A stretch of DNA of 64,000 nt from Planctomycetota bacterium (GTDB lineage: Bacteria > Planctomycetota > Planctomycetia > Planctomycetales > Planctomycetaceae). This document shows positions 40,016 through 49,590 of the stretch, in pieces. Position 1 is the first letter of the stretch; every line of letters starts with the position of its first letter. Made by a program: the position numbers and the translations under genes. The stretch covers positions 38,498-102,497 of the forward strand of contig JAEZFD010000065.1 of NCBI GenBank assembly GCA_023417655.1, written 5' to 3'. Below the pieces are notes generated by a model that was not told the origin of the DNA, searched no databases, and saw only the letters and a list, made by a program, of their open reading frames with translations.

Positions 40016-43000
40016 ACGTGATTTCCTTCCAGACTTCGTTGAGTCGCTTTTCAGAGACTGGAACTGCCGTCCTCAACTGCTGGGCGAACAATGACACTCG
40101 ATACTCTTCGAGCAGGTGCCGATACAGCACATTGAGGGAAGACCATCGCCACTCAGGTCCGCGTTGCTCCTTCAGTTGGAGGAAGCGTTTCCAGTGAGGG
40201 GCGAATTGCTCCTGCGCTTTGCGGTCCTTCTGGAAGCCTCCCGACGTCGCTTTCGCAATCCGCTGCTGCATCGCCTGCAGGTAGCGCACGTAATACTGCA
40301 GCCAGCCAAGTGGTGTCTCGCCGAGGAAGCCCGGTGAGACCAGTTCGAGATACTGTTCACGAAGATCCTGGTAGAGCGGGGTCAGAGCAGGGGGATGCTT
40401 TGCATCAATCTGTCGCCGCACCGCGTTCGCTTCCGTCAGCAGCGGACCGATAATTCCGGCGAGATCCTGCACGACGATTCCCATCAGCCCGCGGGCCTGC
40501 TTTAGACGCAGATTCCATTCGGCTTCAGAACGCGGGATGCTGTTGTCCCGAAACAGCACGCCCCCGGCGAGTGCTCGCACCAGCTGTGACCGGAACTGCT
40601 TTCCGTCGGGCAGGGGGATCGCCTGCACACTCAACGTATCAAGTCGCGGAAAATGCTTGATCTGGTCAGTGAGCTTCTTCTCATCACTTAAAAGAAAGAG
40701 ACGAAGCAGTCCCTGTCGGGTGACATTTTCGGCGATGGAACGAGAATCACTGAGCCGCAATGATACGGTGCTTCCCTGGTCAATCAGCATGGGAAACGCG
40801 ACGACGGTGACTCCACCGCGATTCAATTGAAGCTGCTCGGGCAATGCTCCGAAATTCCAACTGGTTAAGCCGTCTTTGTGCCACTGCTGGTCGGTGACCT
40901 GCTGAATCGCCTTGGAATTCTGCTCCTGGGATTGCTGCTTCAGTTCATTGATGTTCCGACTCGTCGCAAGCGTCTTGCCTTTCTGATCAACAACTCGAAC
41001 GTTGAACTTCAGGTGATCCGGGAGACGGTCGAGTTCGTAGGCACTCGTCGGAACGTACTCCCCGGAATGCTGACGCAGCACGTCGGAGAGCTGCGAGAGC
41101 AGATCGCCTTTGCCGTACACGAGCTTCCGAGCGACCTGCGCCGCCGTCTCAGGCACCGGGACAAAAAGAGTCCGCAGTGACTTGGGAAGCGTCTTGATGA
41201 GTGCAGCGACCTTCTCTTCAAGCAGCCCCGGCACAAGCCAGGCAAGGTTCTCATCCGACAGCTGATTCAGTCCTTCCGGCGGAACGATCAGCGTCACGCC
41301 GTCTTCGGCTGACCCGGGTTCGAGATGATACTCGACCGGAATCTGCATCGTGCCGATCTTCAGTTCGTCCGGAAACGCAGCCGCACGCGGAGCCGCCTCG
41401 CTGTCCTCAACGAGATCTGTCTTCGAAAGAAACAGCAGGCGAGGATGCTGTAATTCGATCTGCTTCCGCCATTGCTCGAAACGTGGACCGTCAAAGACGT
41501 CCGCCGGAATGCGCTGATCGTAGAAGTCGAACTCGGCTTCTTCGCCCAGAAACTGCATTCCCTGACGCAGCTTGGCCTGCCAGTCTTCCAACTCGGACTT
41601 CAAAGCCGAGTTATGCCGGAAGAATTCACCTTTGGTCTGATAGTCCCCTTCAACCAGTGCGTGCTGGATGAACAACTCGCGACTCTTGACCGGATCAATA
41701 TGGCCGTACCTGACTTCGCGCCGCGGGACAATCACCAGTCCGAACAGCGTCACCTTTTCAAACGCGACGGCTGCTGAATGCTTGGAACTCCAGTGCGGCT
41801 CACTGTAGGTCTTCTTGATCAGATGCTCTGCCGCACGTTCGACCCATTGCGGCTGAATCGGCCCGACCATCCGCAAGAAGCGCCGCGTGGTTTCAACGAG
41901 CTCCGCCCCGGTGACCCATTTCGGCTTACTGTCAAACGCCGATGACCCCGGCCAGAGAAAGACCTTCTGCCCCCCGGAGCCGGTGTATTCGTTGCTTTCA
42001 CTTTTTTGGGCGATGTTCGAAAGTGTGCCGGTCAGAATTGCGCGATGAATCGCATCCTCGTCATTGCGTCGGTCAGTCGGTTTGATGCCGTGATCGATGA
42101 CGATTTCCCGCAGCTGACGGTGCAGGTCTTTCCACTCCCGCATCCGGTTGAACGAAAGAAAGTTCTGCTGGCAGGCTTTCCGAATCTTGCTGTTCGACAG
42201 CTTTTCATCCTGCTCGGTGAAGAAGTCCCAGAGCTTCAGCAGCGAGAGGAAATCAGAACGTTCATGCTTGAACAGTTTGTGGGCCTGATCGGCGGCCTGC
42301 TGTTTGTCGAGCGGACGTTCCCGAGGATCTCGTTGCTCCAGTGCCGACGCAATGATCAGCACCTCTTCCAGACAGTGCTCATCGGCGGCCGCGAGAATCA
42401 TCCGTCCGATTCGCGGGTCAACCGGCAGGCGGGCCATCGCCTTCCCGTTCGCTGTCAGCTGCTCTTGGTCGTCAATCGCATTCAGTTCAAACAGCAGCTT
42501 CAACCCCGAGCGGATCGCAGTCGGCGTGGGGGGATCGAGAAACGGGAAGTCTTCGATCCGCCCGAGATGCAGCGCCTTCATCTGCAACAGGACGGAGGCG
42601 AGATTCGTTCGCAGGATCTCGGGTGCTGTGTAGGGATCGCGGCCCTGAAAATCGGCTTCCGAATAAAGTCGGATACAGATTCCCGGCGCGATACGACCGC
42701 AGCGTCCGGCACGTTGATTCGCCGAAGCTTGGGAGACAGCCTCGATCGGAAGTCGCTGCACCTGCGAGGTCGCCGAGAAGCGACTGATTCTCGCTGTCCC
42801 CGGGTCGACGACATAGTGAATCCCGGGAACTGTTAGCGACGATTCCGCGACGTTCGTGGCAATCACGATGCGTCGGCCGGAATGCTTCGCGAAAACTCGA
42901 TTCTGTTCCTGTTCGGAAAGTCGTCCGAAGAGCGGAAGAATCTCGACTCGGCCACTGTCCGGAAATTTGCGTCCCTGCAGAACACGGGCGGCTTCCCGGA

Positions 43001-43922
43001 TGTCGCGTTCCGTCGGCATGAAGACGAGGATGTCTCCATGACCTTCCAGCATCAGTTCTTCGCAGGCATCTGCGGCGAGGCGCTGATAGTCGACGTCATC
43101 GTCTTCTTCCCCTTCCGGAGGCCGATAACGGACTTCGACCGGATAGGTTCTGCCTGACACCTCGACGACCGGAACCGGTTTTTCGCTGCTGCCGAAATAA
43201 GTCGCAAACCGACCTGCGTCGATCGTGGCCGACGTGATGATCACCCGGAGTTCGGGGCGGTCCGGCAAGAGTCGTTTTAGATAGCCCAGCAGGAAGTCGA
43301 TGTTCAGCGACCGCTCATGAGCTTCATCGATGATGATCACTTCGTACTGGTTCAGAAACCGGTCGGACTGGGTTTCCGCCAGCATCACGCCGTCGGTCAT
43401 CAACTTGATCAGCGTCTTCGGCGAGGTCGTATCGGTGAATCGGATCTTGAACCCGACCAGGTCACCGACGCGTGATCCCAGTTCCTCAGCCACCCGGGCC
43501 GCCACAGATCGGGCAGCGATTCGACGAGGCTGTGTATGACCAATCACACCGGCGAGGCCATATCCAGCTTCCAGACAGATTTTCGGGAGCTGCGTCGATT
43601 TTCCCGAGCCGGTTTCCCCACAGACGACAATCACCTGATGCGACTTGAGTGCCGCGATGATTTCGTCTTTCTTCCCGGTGATGGGGAGCTGCGGATCGTA
43701 TTCAAGTTTCGGGCGCTGATTCGCCCGTTGCGCATATCGTAGCTGAGAGCGTTCAAGATCCTGCCGGAGCTTGTCCAGGCTGCGATCGAACGGCTTCTTC
43801 TGTCGCTGCAGATGCTGAACACTCTCCAGCGAACGATGGAGACGAAACCGGTCCGTCAGCATCGTTCGGGCGATTGCAGCTTCCAGATCCTGCAGCGTTG
43901 CCTGAATCTCATCCGTCATCAA
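40008..43922 (-). CDS. hrpA: ATP-dependent DEAH RNA helicase HrpA
   Basis: A 1304-residue DEAH-box helicase with the full bacterial HrpA architecture. Motif I is GETGSGKSTQLPK, motif Ia HTQPRRIAARSVAARVAEEL, motif II DEAHERSLNIDFLLG, motif III SATIDAGRF, and motif VI QRAGRCGR in ASANQRAGRCGRIAPG. A helicase-associated and OB-type C-terminal domain and the HrpA-specific DUF3418 tail follow, ending LAQQLRTAVPVSEKRLNEVW. Bacterial HrpA rescues stalled ribosomes and processes some mRNAs. It is the third gene of the gcvT-pdxJ-hrpA strand and starts 69 bases after pdxJ. Confidence 0.95.
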   Translation of the reverse strand: MMTDEIQATLQDLEAAIARTMLTDRFRLHRSLESVQHLQRQKKPFDRSLDKLRQDLERSQLRYAQRANQRPKLEYDPQLPITGKKDEIIAALKSHQVIVVCGETGSGKSTQLPKICLEAGYGLAGVIGHTQPRRIAARSVAARVAEELGSRVGDLVGFKIRFTDTTSPKTLIKLMTDGVMLAETQSDRFLNQYEVIIIDEAHERSLNIDFLLGYLKRLLPDRPELRVIITSATIDAGRFATYFGSSEKPVPVVEVSGRTYPVEVRYRPPEGEEDDDVDYQRLAADACEELMLEGHGDILVFMPTERDIREAARVLQGRKFPDSGRVEILPLFGRLSEQEQNRVFAKHSGRRIVIATNVAESSLTVPGIHYVVDPGTARISRFSATSQVQRLPIEAVSQASANQRAGRCGRIAPGICIRLYSEADFQGRDPYTAPEILRTNLASVLLQMKALHLGRIEDFPFLDPPTPTAIRSGLKLLFELNAIDDQEQLTANGKAMARLPVDPRIGRMILAAADEHCLEEVLIIASALEQRDPRERPLDKQQAADQAHKLFKHERSDFLSLLKLWDFFTEQDEKLSNSKIRKACQQNFLSFNRMREWKDLHRQLREIVIDHGIKPTDRRNDEDAIHRAILTGTLSNIAQKSESNEYTGSGGQKVFLWPGSSAFDSKPKWVTGAELVETTRRFLRMVGPIQPQWVERAAEHLIKKTYSEPHWSSKHSAAVAFEKVTLFGLVIVPRREVRYGHIDPVKSRELFIQHALVEGDYQTKGEFFRHNSALKSELEDWQAKLRQGMQFLGEEAEFDFYDQRIPADVFDGPRFEQWRKQIELQHPRLLFLSKTDLVEDSEAAPRAAAFPDELKIGTMQIPVEYHLEPGSAEDGVTLIVPPEGLNQLSDENLAWLVPGLLEEKVAALIKTLPKSLRTLFVPVPETAAQVARKLVYGKGDLLSQLSDVLRQHSGEYVPTSAYELDRLPDHLKFNVRVVDQKGKTLATSRNINELKQQSQEQNSKAIQQVTDQQWHKDGLTSWNFGALPEQLQLNRGGVTVVAFPMLIDQGSTVSLRLSDSRSIAENVTRQGLLRLFLLSDEKKLTDQIKHFPRLDTLSVQAIPLPDGKQFRSQLVRALAGGVLFRDNSIPRSEAEWNLRLKQARGLMGIVVQDLAGIIGPLLTEANAVRRQIDAKHPPALTPLYQDLREQYLELVSPGFLGETPLGWLQYYVRYLQAMQQRIAKATSGGFQKDRKAQEQFAPHWKRFLQLKEQRGPEWRWSSLNVLYRHLLEEYRVSLFAQQLRTAVPVSEKRLNEVWKEITSR

Positions 43923-43991
43923 TCAGTCACTTCCGTGCTGGTTCATTTCTTTGCACGGCCGTGATCTGGAACGTGCTTCCTTCTGCCGACA

Positions 43992-44708
43992 TCAGCCTGT
44001 TACCAGCGCCTTCATCTCCTGAACGGCTTTCTGGAACCCGACCATTACTGCGCGGGCGACGATGCTGTGTCCAATGTTGAGCTCACCGACGCCGGGAATG
44101 CGGGCGATCGGAATGACATTCCGATAGGTCAGACCGTGTCCCATATGCAGTTGCAGGCCACAGTCGATTGCGAGCTTTCCGGCTTCGCGAATCTTTTCCA
44201 GCTCCCGCTGCTGTAGCTCAGGAGTCTCTGCGTCGGCATAAGCCCCAGTATGTAACTCAACCGCCTGTACGCCGAGTGCTTTCGAGATTTCGATCTGTGC
44301 CGGGTCAGGATCGATGAACAGGCTGACCTCAACCCCGGCTCCCATTAACTGATCGATACAGCGTTGCACTCGATCGCGGCTGCCGATGACATCAAGTCCC
44401 CCTTCAGTCGTGATCTCCTGACGCTTCTCCGGCACCAGGGTGCATTGTTCGGGGCGGATCTCCAAAGCAATCTTCGTGATGGCGTCCTCAGCGGCCATCT
44501 CGAGATTCAGCTTCACCTGAACCGTCTCTTTCAGGACACGCAAGTCGCGATCCTGAATATGTCGACGGTCTTCACGCAGGTGAACGGTAATGCAGTCAGC
44601 GCCGCCGAGTTCCGCGAGCGCGGCGGCCCAGACTGGGTCCGGTTCGATGGTTCGTCGCGCCTGACGGATCGTGGCAACGTGATCAATGTTGACGCCGAGT
44701 CGTGCCAT
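43992..44708 (-). CDS. pdxJ: Pyridoxine 5'-phosphate synthase PdxJ
   Basis: A 238-residue TIM-barrel enzyme that condenses 3-amino-1-hydroxyacetone phosphate and 1-deoxy-xylulose 5-phosphate to pyridoxine phosphate in the DXP-dependent vitamin B6 pathway. Recognised by LGVNIDHVATIRQARRTIEP at the N-terminus (catalytic His/substrate contacts), DCITVHLREDRRHIQD, ITTEGGLDVIG, VELHTGAYAD and the C-terminal ELNIGHSIVARAVMVGF. Length is standard. It lies 60 bases downstream of gcvT on the same strand and is likely in one operon with it; GcvT uses tetrahydrofolate while the glycine system's P-protein uses PLP, so the pairing is metabolically sensible. Confidence 0.96.
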   Translation of the reverse strand: MARLGVNIDHVATIRQARRTIEPDPVWAAALAELGGADCITVHLREDRRHIQDRDLRVLKETVQVKLNLEMAAEDAITKIALEIRPEQCTLVPEKRQEITTEGGLDVIGSRDRVQRCIDQLMGAGVEVSLFIDPDPAQIEISKALGVQAVELHTGAYADAETPELQQRELEKIREAGKLAIDCGLQLHMGHGLTYRNVIPIARIPGVGELNIGHSIVARAVMVGFQKAVQEMKALVTG

Positions 44709-44768
44709 GAAGAGAACTCACTGATCTGCGAAAAGGACAAAGCGGGGAATCAGCACGAACTGCGGCGA

Positions 44769-45866
44769 CTATTTCTGTCGTTTATAGAAAGGAAGCGCTA
44801 CGACACGGGCAGGTTCGCGCTTTCCACGAATATCGACCTCCACGATGCTCCCGGGCTCTGCGACATGCGGAGCAACGGTTGCCATCGAAAGTGACATTTC
44901 CAGTGTTGGAGAGAATGTCCCTGAGGTCACGATCCCGACCTTCTGAGATTCAAAGTAGACTTCGGAGCCCTGACGGGCAATTCGCTTGCCGTTCAGCTGC
45001 AACCCGATCCGACGGGGCAGATCATCTCGCTGAGAAAGCTTTTCGAGAGCCGCTTTCCCGATGAAATCATCTTTGTTCAAACGAACGCCGAAGGCCAAAT
45101 CAGCTGAGTACGGGTCGACCGACTCGTCCATTTCATGGCCGTAAAGTGGCATTCCGGCTTCGAGCCGCAGCGTGTCCCGGCACCCGAGCCCACAAAGACG
45201 CAGTTGGGAATCGGCTCCAGTAGCGACAATCTTCGTCCAGACATCGACGGCATGAGCATTGTCGACAATCACTTCAAAACCATCTTCGCCGGTGTATCCG
45301 GTCCGACTCACAATGGCGGGAACATCGACGTCTGTCGTACGGAAAGTTGTATGGAACGCGGTGTAATACTTCAGAGTCGACAGGTCATCAGTCACCAGTG
45401 GCTGCAGCACCGCCTGTGATGCAGGACCTTGCAGTGCGAGCATGAAGGTGTCGAGCGTTGTATCTTCGAAAGTCGCATCTTCTTCGCCCGGTTGGTCGTT
45501 GAGCCAGGCGACAATTTTCTCGCGGTTGGCACCGTTCACCACCAGCAGACACTCGTCTTCGAACCGGTAGATCAGAACGTCATCCAGAATGCCGCCATCT
45601 TCCCGACAGACCAATGAATAGCGAACCTGTCCCGGCTTCAGTTTTGCGACGTGATTCGTCAGAAACCGGTCCAGCAAACGAACGTGGTCCGGTCCACGAA
45701 ACCAGATCCGTCCCATGTGGGCGATATCAAATAACCCGACGTGTTGACGGACGGCATGATGTTCTTCAACAATCGACCCGTATTGAATTGGCATGTGCCA
45801 GCCGGCGAATTCGACCATCCGGCCATTGTGCTGGGGATGCCAGTCGTGAAGTGCTGTTTGCAGCAT
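44769..45866 (-). CDS. gcvT: Aminomethyltransferase (glycine cleavage T protein)
   Basis: A 365-residue T-protein of the glycine cleavage system, which transfers the aminomethyl carbon to tetrahydrofolate and releases ammonia. Visible: GWHMPIQYGSIVEEHHAVRQ at the N-terminus, GLFDIAHMGRIWFRGPD (substrate aspartate), MLALQGPASQAVLQ, VSRTGYTGEDGFEVIV and LGCRDTLRLEAGMPLYGHEM. The ATG at 45866 has AGGAA upstream and starts the protein exactly at the family N-terminus; 39 extra codons from an upstream start overlap the divergent gene's region and have no family character. No gcvH or gcvP is adjacent. Confidence 0.95.
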   Translation of the reverse strand: MLQTALHDWHPQHNGRMVEFAGWHMPIQYGSIVEEHHAVRQHVGLFDIAHMGRIWFRGPDHVRLLDRFLTNHVAKLKPGQVRYSLVCREDGGILDDVLIYRFEDECLLVVNGANREKIVAWLNDQPGEEDATFEDTTLDTFMLALQGPASQAVLQPLVTDDLSTLKYYTAFHTTFRTTDVDVPAIVSRTGYTGEDGFEVIVDNAHAVDVWTKIVATGADSQLRLCGLGCRDTLRLEAGMPLYGHEMDESVDPYSADLAFGVRLNKDDFIGKAALEKLSQRDDLPRRIGLQLNGKRIARQGSEVYFESQKVGIVTSGTFSPTLEMSLSMATVAPHVAEPGSIVEVDIRGKREPARVVALPFYKRQK

Positions 45867-46056
45867 GGGTGATTCCTGAATAGTTCCGCGTGACGGAGAA
45901 GAAATCGAACGACTGAAATCCACCAGATAAGTGATCGCTCGAAGGTCTCCCGGCCACCATTTCCTGACAGATCTGGTCGACACGGGAAGATTGCGACATC
46001 ATCGTCCTCCCGTGAGAATTCTCAAGTCCGCGACGTTCTTTTCGAAGGATCTTAAT

Positions 46057-47175
46057 GTGATCGAGTCTGCTTTGACCCTGGCCGAACCCGAAGATCTGAA
46101 TCTTTGCCCTCACCGGTGGTCACGTGTCTTGCAGACAGCCGCGCATTTCTGCGAGCAGGGGCTTCTGCCAGCAGTCTCATTACAGGTGCAGCGACATGGG
46201 GGAACGACGGGCGTTCACAGCTTTGGCTCCCGGCGTCTGATTGAGCCACAGCCAGTGAATGCAGAAACCCTGTTTCTCATCGCTTCTTTGACGAAGCCAA
46301 TGGTGGCGATGCTGACCCTCAAACTTGTCGAGCAAGGCCGTCTGGGGCTGAACCAGCGTGTCATTGACTTCTTCCCAAAGATGCACGGAAGCGGGAAGCG
46401 TTCCATGACGATTCGACACTTGCTGACGCATACGTCCGGGCTGCCGGACATGCTTCCCAACAACCGAGAATTACGGGAAGCACAGTCAGGACTTTCAGCT
46501 TTTGTCGAAGGGACTCTGCAAGTTGAGTTGAATCAGCCGGTCGGCAGAGCTGCTCAGTATCAGAGCATGGGATATGCCCTTTTAGGGGCAATTATCGAAC
46601 AGGTGACCGGCGAGTCCTGTGGCCGTGCGCTGCAGCATGAAATCTTCGAACCACTGGGGATGAATCGCTCATGGCTTGGGATGCCGCGGGAAATGCGAAA
46701 CGAGACGAACATCGCTCAAATTCGCGTCCCAGAGGACCAGAAGGCAGGTCCAAACTGGAACTGGAACAGTTTCTATTGGCGGGAACTCGGGGCTCCCTGG
46801 GGAGGAGTTGTTTCCACGACGGGAGATGTCAGCAAGTTTCTGGCAGCGATGCTGGGAACCGTGCCGCTCTTTTCACCCGCGACGATTGAAGATGCCACGA
46901 CAAACCGGCTAACCGAGCTTCCTCAGATCACTGAACAGGAACGGCGGACCCGGGGCTGGGGTCTGGGCTGGCGTCTGAACTGGAAAGACCACCGACACAG
47001 TCTGAGCGAAACCCTTCCCGCCGAAATCTGCGGGCACTGGGGAGCAACGGGCTGCTTGTTCTGGTTCGATCGGAAGAGCGGGATCGGGCTGACGATTCTC
47101 TCCTCACAACCCGTCGGAGATCAGGACTCCCCGATTTCCAAGCTGTCGAATCTGGTTGCCGCTGCGATTCGATAA
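46057..47175 (+). CDS. Serine hydrolase of the beta-lactamase/penicillin-binding fold
   Basis: A 372-residue soluble protein when started at GTG 46057 (AAGGA about eight bases upstream). The nucleophile motif SLTK is at residues 77-80 in FLIASLTKPMVAMLTLKLVE, the second motif YxS/N is YQSMGYALLGAII, and a histidine-glycine box is GHWGATGCLFWF. The HLLTHTSGLPDML block is characteristic of class C-like beta-lactamase-related esterases and D-aminopeptidases. No signal peptide is visible, so the likely substrate is an ester or peptide in the cytoplasm. It is transcribed divergently from gcvT across 190 bases. Confidence 0.88.
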   Translation: MIESALTLAEPEDLNLCPHRWSRVLQTAAHFCEQGLLPAVSLQVQRHGGTTGVHSFGSRRLIEPQPVNAETLFLIASLTKPMVAMLTLKLVEQGRLGLNQRVIDFFPKMHGSGKRSMTIRHLLTHTSGLPDMLPNNRELREAQSGLSAFVEGTLQVELNQPVGRAAQYQSMGYALLGAIIEQVTGESCGRALQHEIFEPLGMNRSWLGMPREMRNETNIAQIRVPEDQKAGPNWNWNSFYWRELGAPWGGVVSTTGDVSKFLAAMLGTVPLFSPATIEDATTNRLTELPQITEQERRTRGWGLGWRLNWKDHRHSLSETLPAEICGHWGATGCLFWFDRKSGIGLTILSSQPVGDQDSPISKLSNLVAAAIR

Positions 47176-47205
47176 GCCCCACAAACGAACTACGGGAAAC
47201 TCGAC

Positions 47206-47973
47206 CTACGGAGTCAGATCGATCGCCAGTTCATTGCGAACCTCGCGCACGCCGGGTTCCATCCGGACGAGAATCTCCATCATCCGTCTGTCGTCCTCGG
47301 AACGGACATTCCCTGTCAAAGTGACAAGTCCCTGTTCGTCCGCGATTGCCTTTACGCCCGTGGCACGTTGCTCCAGGGCAGGCAAGGTAATCAGGCGGGT
47401 TTGAACGGTCGTCTGTAGTTCCGAAGCAACGCGCGTGGGAGCGGCGAAGCCTAACTGCACCTGCGGAGTGATCGACAGAGCGGGGGTGCTATTCGCGTTG
47501 TTGTTCTGGTTAAAGCTGTTCCCGGAGACCAGCGACTGCAGCATCGAGAACTGCGCCGCAGATGAATTTCGCCGATTTGTCGCAGAGCTTTGCTGGCTGC
47601 CGATGAATCGCCCAGCGTTATCCCCACGGCCAATGAAGCCGCTCGTCCCGATCGTCGCTCCGAGACTTCCGTCCCCGGCGTTGAATCGGGTCTCTCCGAG
47701 AGAGCCTGTCCCAGCTGTGGAGGCGTTGTTCCGATTTGCTGAACTCCCGGACCTGCCAGCCTGAGAGCCAGCTCCACTGCTCGCTCCTCCACGGGAGGCT
47801 GATCCTGAACCGCCACCCGTCCCAGACATGAGTCCGCTGGAGCTGCCGGACGAGCGTCCATTCGAAGTCGCGGTTTGCCCCAGTGCACCTGAGCCGCCAA
47901 AGAGTGATTGGGCGTGACAGACTCCCTGAGAGAGACTGAGCGTCAGAATGACTGCGCCACAAAGGATTTTCAC
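47206..47973 (-). CDS. Exported BON-domain protein with Ser/Gly-rich linker
   Basis: A 255-residue protein starting at GTG 47973. A signal peptide (ILCGAVILTLSLSQGVCHA) is followed by about 130 residues of Gly/Ser/Asn-rich low-complexity sequence and a C-terminal BON domain at about residues 185-255 (TTVQTRLITLPALEQRATGV; GLVTLTGNVRSEDDRRMMEI; EPGVREVRNELAID). BON domains bind phospholipid or outer-membrane surfaces. It lies just downstream of a lipoprotein and secretin on the same strand but across a 340-base gap. The long inverted repeat at 48007-48032 lies 34 bases upstream of its start. Function beyond envelope association is unknown. Confidence 0.82.
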   Translation of the reverse strand: MKILCGAVILTLSLSQGVCHAQSLFGGSGALGQTATSNGRSSGSSSGLMSGTGGGSGSASRGGASSGAGSQAGRSGSSANRNNASTAGTGSLGETRFNAGDGSLGATIGTSGFIGRGDNAGRFIGSQQSSATNRRNSSAAQFSMLQSLVSGNSFNQNNNANSTPALSITPQVQLGFAAPTRVASELQTTVQTRLITLPALEQRATGVKAIADEQGLVTLTGNVRSEDDRRMMEILVRMEPGVREVRNELAIDLTP

Positions 47974-48006
47974 GGGAACAATCCTGTCAGTGTTCAGAAA
48001 CGTCGT

Positions 48007-48032
48007 CGTATGACCAGTTCATCGGTCATACG
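48007..48032. promoter_or_regulatory. Perfect 9-bp inverted repeat upstream of the BON gene
   Basis: CGTATGACC (48007-48015) and GGTCATACG (48024-48032) form a perfect inverted repeat with an 8-base spacer, 34 bases before the GTG start of the BON-domain gene on the minus strand. It could be a dimeric operator or a leader hairpin. Confidence 0.5.
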
Positions 48033-48157
48033 CAATATTGTCACTGATTTGAACCCTGTCTCCAAGAAGGAGTTCCGCGAATTTTTTCTGAATCGCCGGA
48101 AACGTCGGACCATCGGTTCCGTAAGTCGTTTCCCTTAAGACGACATCAATCGCTCGG

Positions 48158-48188
48158 TCAGATTGCTTGATCAGATTGCTTGATCAAG
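48158..48188. repeat. 13-bp tandem repeat and palindrome
   Basis: TCAGATTGCTTGA occurs twice in a row (48158-48170 and 48171-48183), and the second copy runs into the palindrome CTTGATCAAG (48179-48188). It lies in the 340-base gap (47974-48313) between the BON gene and the lipoprotein gene; no gene is seen in that gap. Confidence 0.6.
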
Positions 48189-48313
48189 GCTTCACGCAGG
48201 AGGTTTTCGCCAGCACGCACACGTTAAACCGAGTGACGAGGCGTGACAGACAACTGAAACACAACCTAAGACTTTGCCACAAAATAGGTTTCAGCGAACC
48301 CATTCGGAGGATT

Positions 48314-49474
48314 CTACTCGAGATCCGACAGCGGGTGGGGGCTGGCAGCAGGTATCGCAGGCGCAGACTCAGGCTGGGACGGGGATGCCCCCTTTGTGGC
48401 AGAACCGGCGTCACTTCCCGGAGCTTCCGATGATGATTCCAGCAATTCTGCGGCGGTGACCGGGGCCGCGGCCTTTTGAGAGACACTTTCCTTCTCAGGA
48501 GGATTTCCCCCAGAGGATTTCTTTTCCAGCGCAGTCTCCTTTTCCCCAGACAACGGGTGCGACGCGGCGGGAGCGAGTTTTAGTCTCCCTATCGATGGCG
48601 GCGCCTCTTCGCTGAGCGGGTTACTTGCGGGTGAGTTACTCGAAGGCGAGTGGCTCGAGGATTTCTGTGGACTCTCCTCCGTCGGCTTTTCAGGTTCCGC
48701 TTTGGCTTCCTGTTTGATCGATTGCGGCTTCCCAGGAGTCGGGAGGCCCGTCACCTCGCTCAACACCGAGAAGAGTCGCGCTCGATCCGCATCCACATCG
48801 GTCTGAGAATGTGGCATCGGGACAGGGGAAGTATGAACTCGGAGGGGGTCTTCTTTGGCGGGAACCTCGTGGCTCGCCTGTTGCACATCCCCCTTTGTGA
48901 GGGAGTGGGCGATTTCCTCGTTGATCGACCGATTGACAGGTTTCTTAATCGGACCAGGCAGAATCAGTGATCCCATTTTCGAATAGACGGGCTGACCTTC
49001 TTTTGGGGTCAGACGGACTCGCAAGGAGCAATTCGCCCGATGAGTCCCTTTTCGGGTGTACGGAATAAAGAGTCGGTAGGTCGCTCCCAGATTGGCTTCA
49101 GTCAGGAAGGTATCGAATGCCTCTTCACTGAAATCAAACTGATGAATCGGGTGCTGTTGCTCCTCGAGCGTTCCCTGATCATCGAAGACATAAATCCGCA
49201 CATCCCCTTTAGTGCGTACCGGGGGCGAGATCCCCTGTGCAAAGAACATAATCTGCCCGATGAATCCCCGTGCAGGAAGTCCATCAAGACCTGTCCCTTC
49301 ACCCGGTTCCCACAGACAGATCACTTCATAAACAGGATGTTCCGCCGACGCAACCGGCAGCTGCTGGAGACCTTTATGTTTCCAGAGCGCCCATGGATGA
49401 CAGCCGGGGCAAATCATCAGGCTGGCCGCTAAAAGGACCAGGCGAATGCTGAATTTTGATGATGTGCGGAACAT
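48314..49474 (-). CDS. Lipoprotein with C-terminal proline/serine-rich region
   Basis: A 386-residue protein from ATG 49474. The signal (SIRLVLLAASLMICPGC) ends in a cysteine that fits a lipobox. Residues 30-170 form a folded, mostly beta region (YEVICLWEPGEGTGLDGLPA; FIGQIMFFAQGISPPVRTKG; AFDTFLTEANLGATYRLFIP), and the last 150 residues are low-complexity Ser/Pro/Glu/Lys-rich, suited to span the cell wall or periplasm. No catalytic motif is seen. It lies 93 bases downstream of the secretin gene on the same strand and is likely part of its outer-membrane complex, for example as a pilotin-like or assembly factor; that role is inferred. Confidence 0.6.
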   Translation of the reverse strand: MFRTSSKFSIRLVLLAASLMICPGCHPWALWKHKGLQQLPVASAEHPVYEVICLWEPGEGTGLDGLPARGFIGQIMFFAQGISPPVRTKGDVRIYVFDDQGTLEEQQHPIHQFDFSEEAFDTFLTEANLGATYRLFIPYTRKGTHRANCSLRVRLTPKEGQPVYSKMGSLILPGPIKKPVNRSINEEIAHSLTKGDVQQASHEVPAKEDPLRVHTSPVPMPHSQTDVDADRARLFSVLSEVTGLPTPGKPQSIKQEAKAEPEKPTEESPQKSSSHSPSSNSPASNPLSEEAPPSIGRLKLAPAASHPLSGEKETALEKKSSGGNPPEKESVSQKAAAPVTAAELLESSSEAPGSDAGSATKGASPSQPESAPAIPAASPHPLSDLE

Positions 49475-49590
49475 GTTGATGCGTTCAACAGGGGACAATC
49501 AAAGGGGCGGACAGACGAAATCCGTTCAAAACTGAATCAAAGGCACATTACGGATCGAAGCGGAGGCCGGGCGGGAAGTAGCACGCTTCA

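Noticed and set aside
45867..46056. Glycine riboswitch upstream of gcvT
   Set aside because: The leader on the minus strand has a GGGAGA but not the paired core motifs of a glycine aptamer, so I do not support it.
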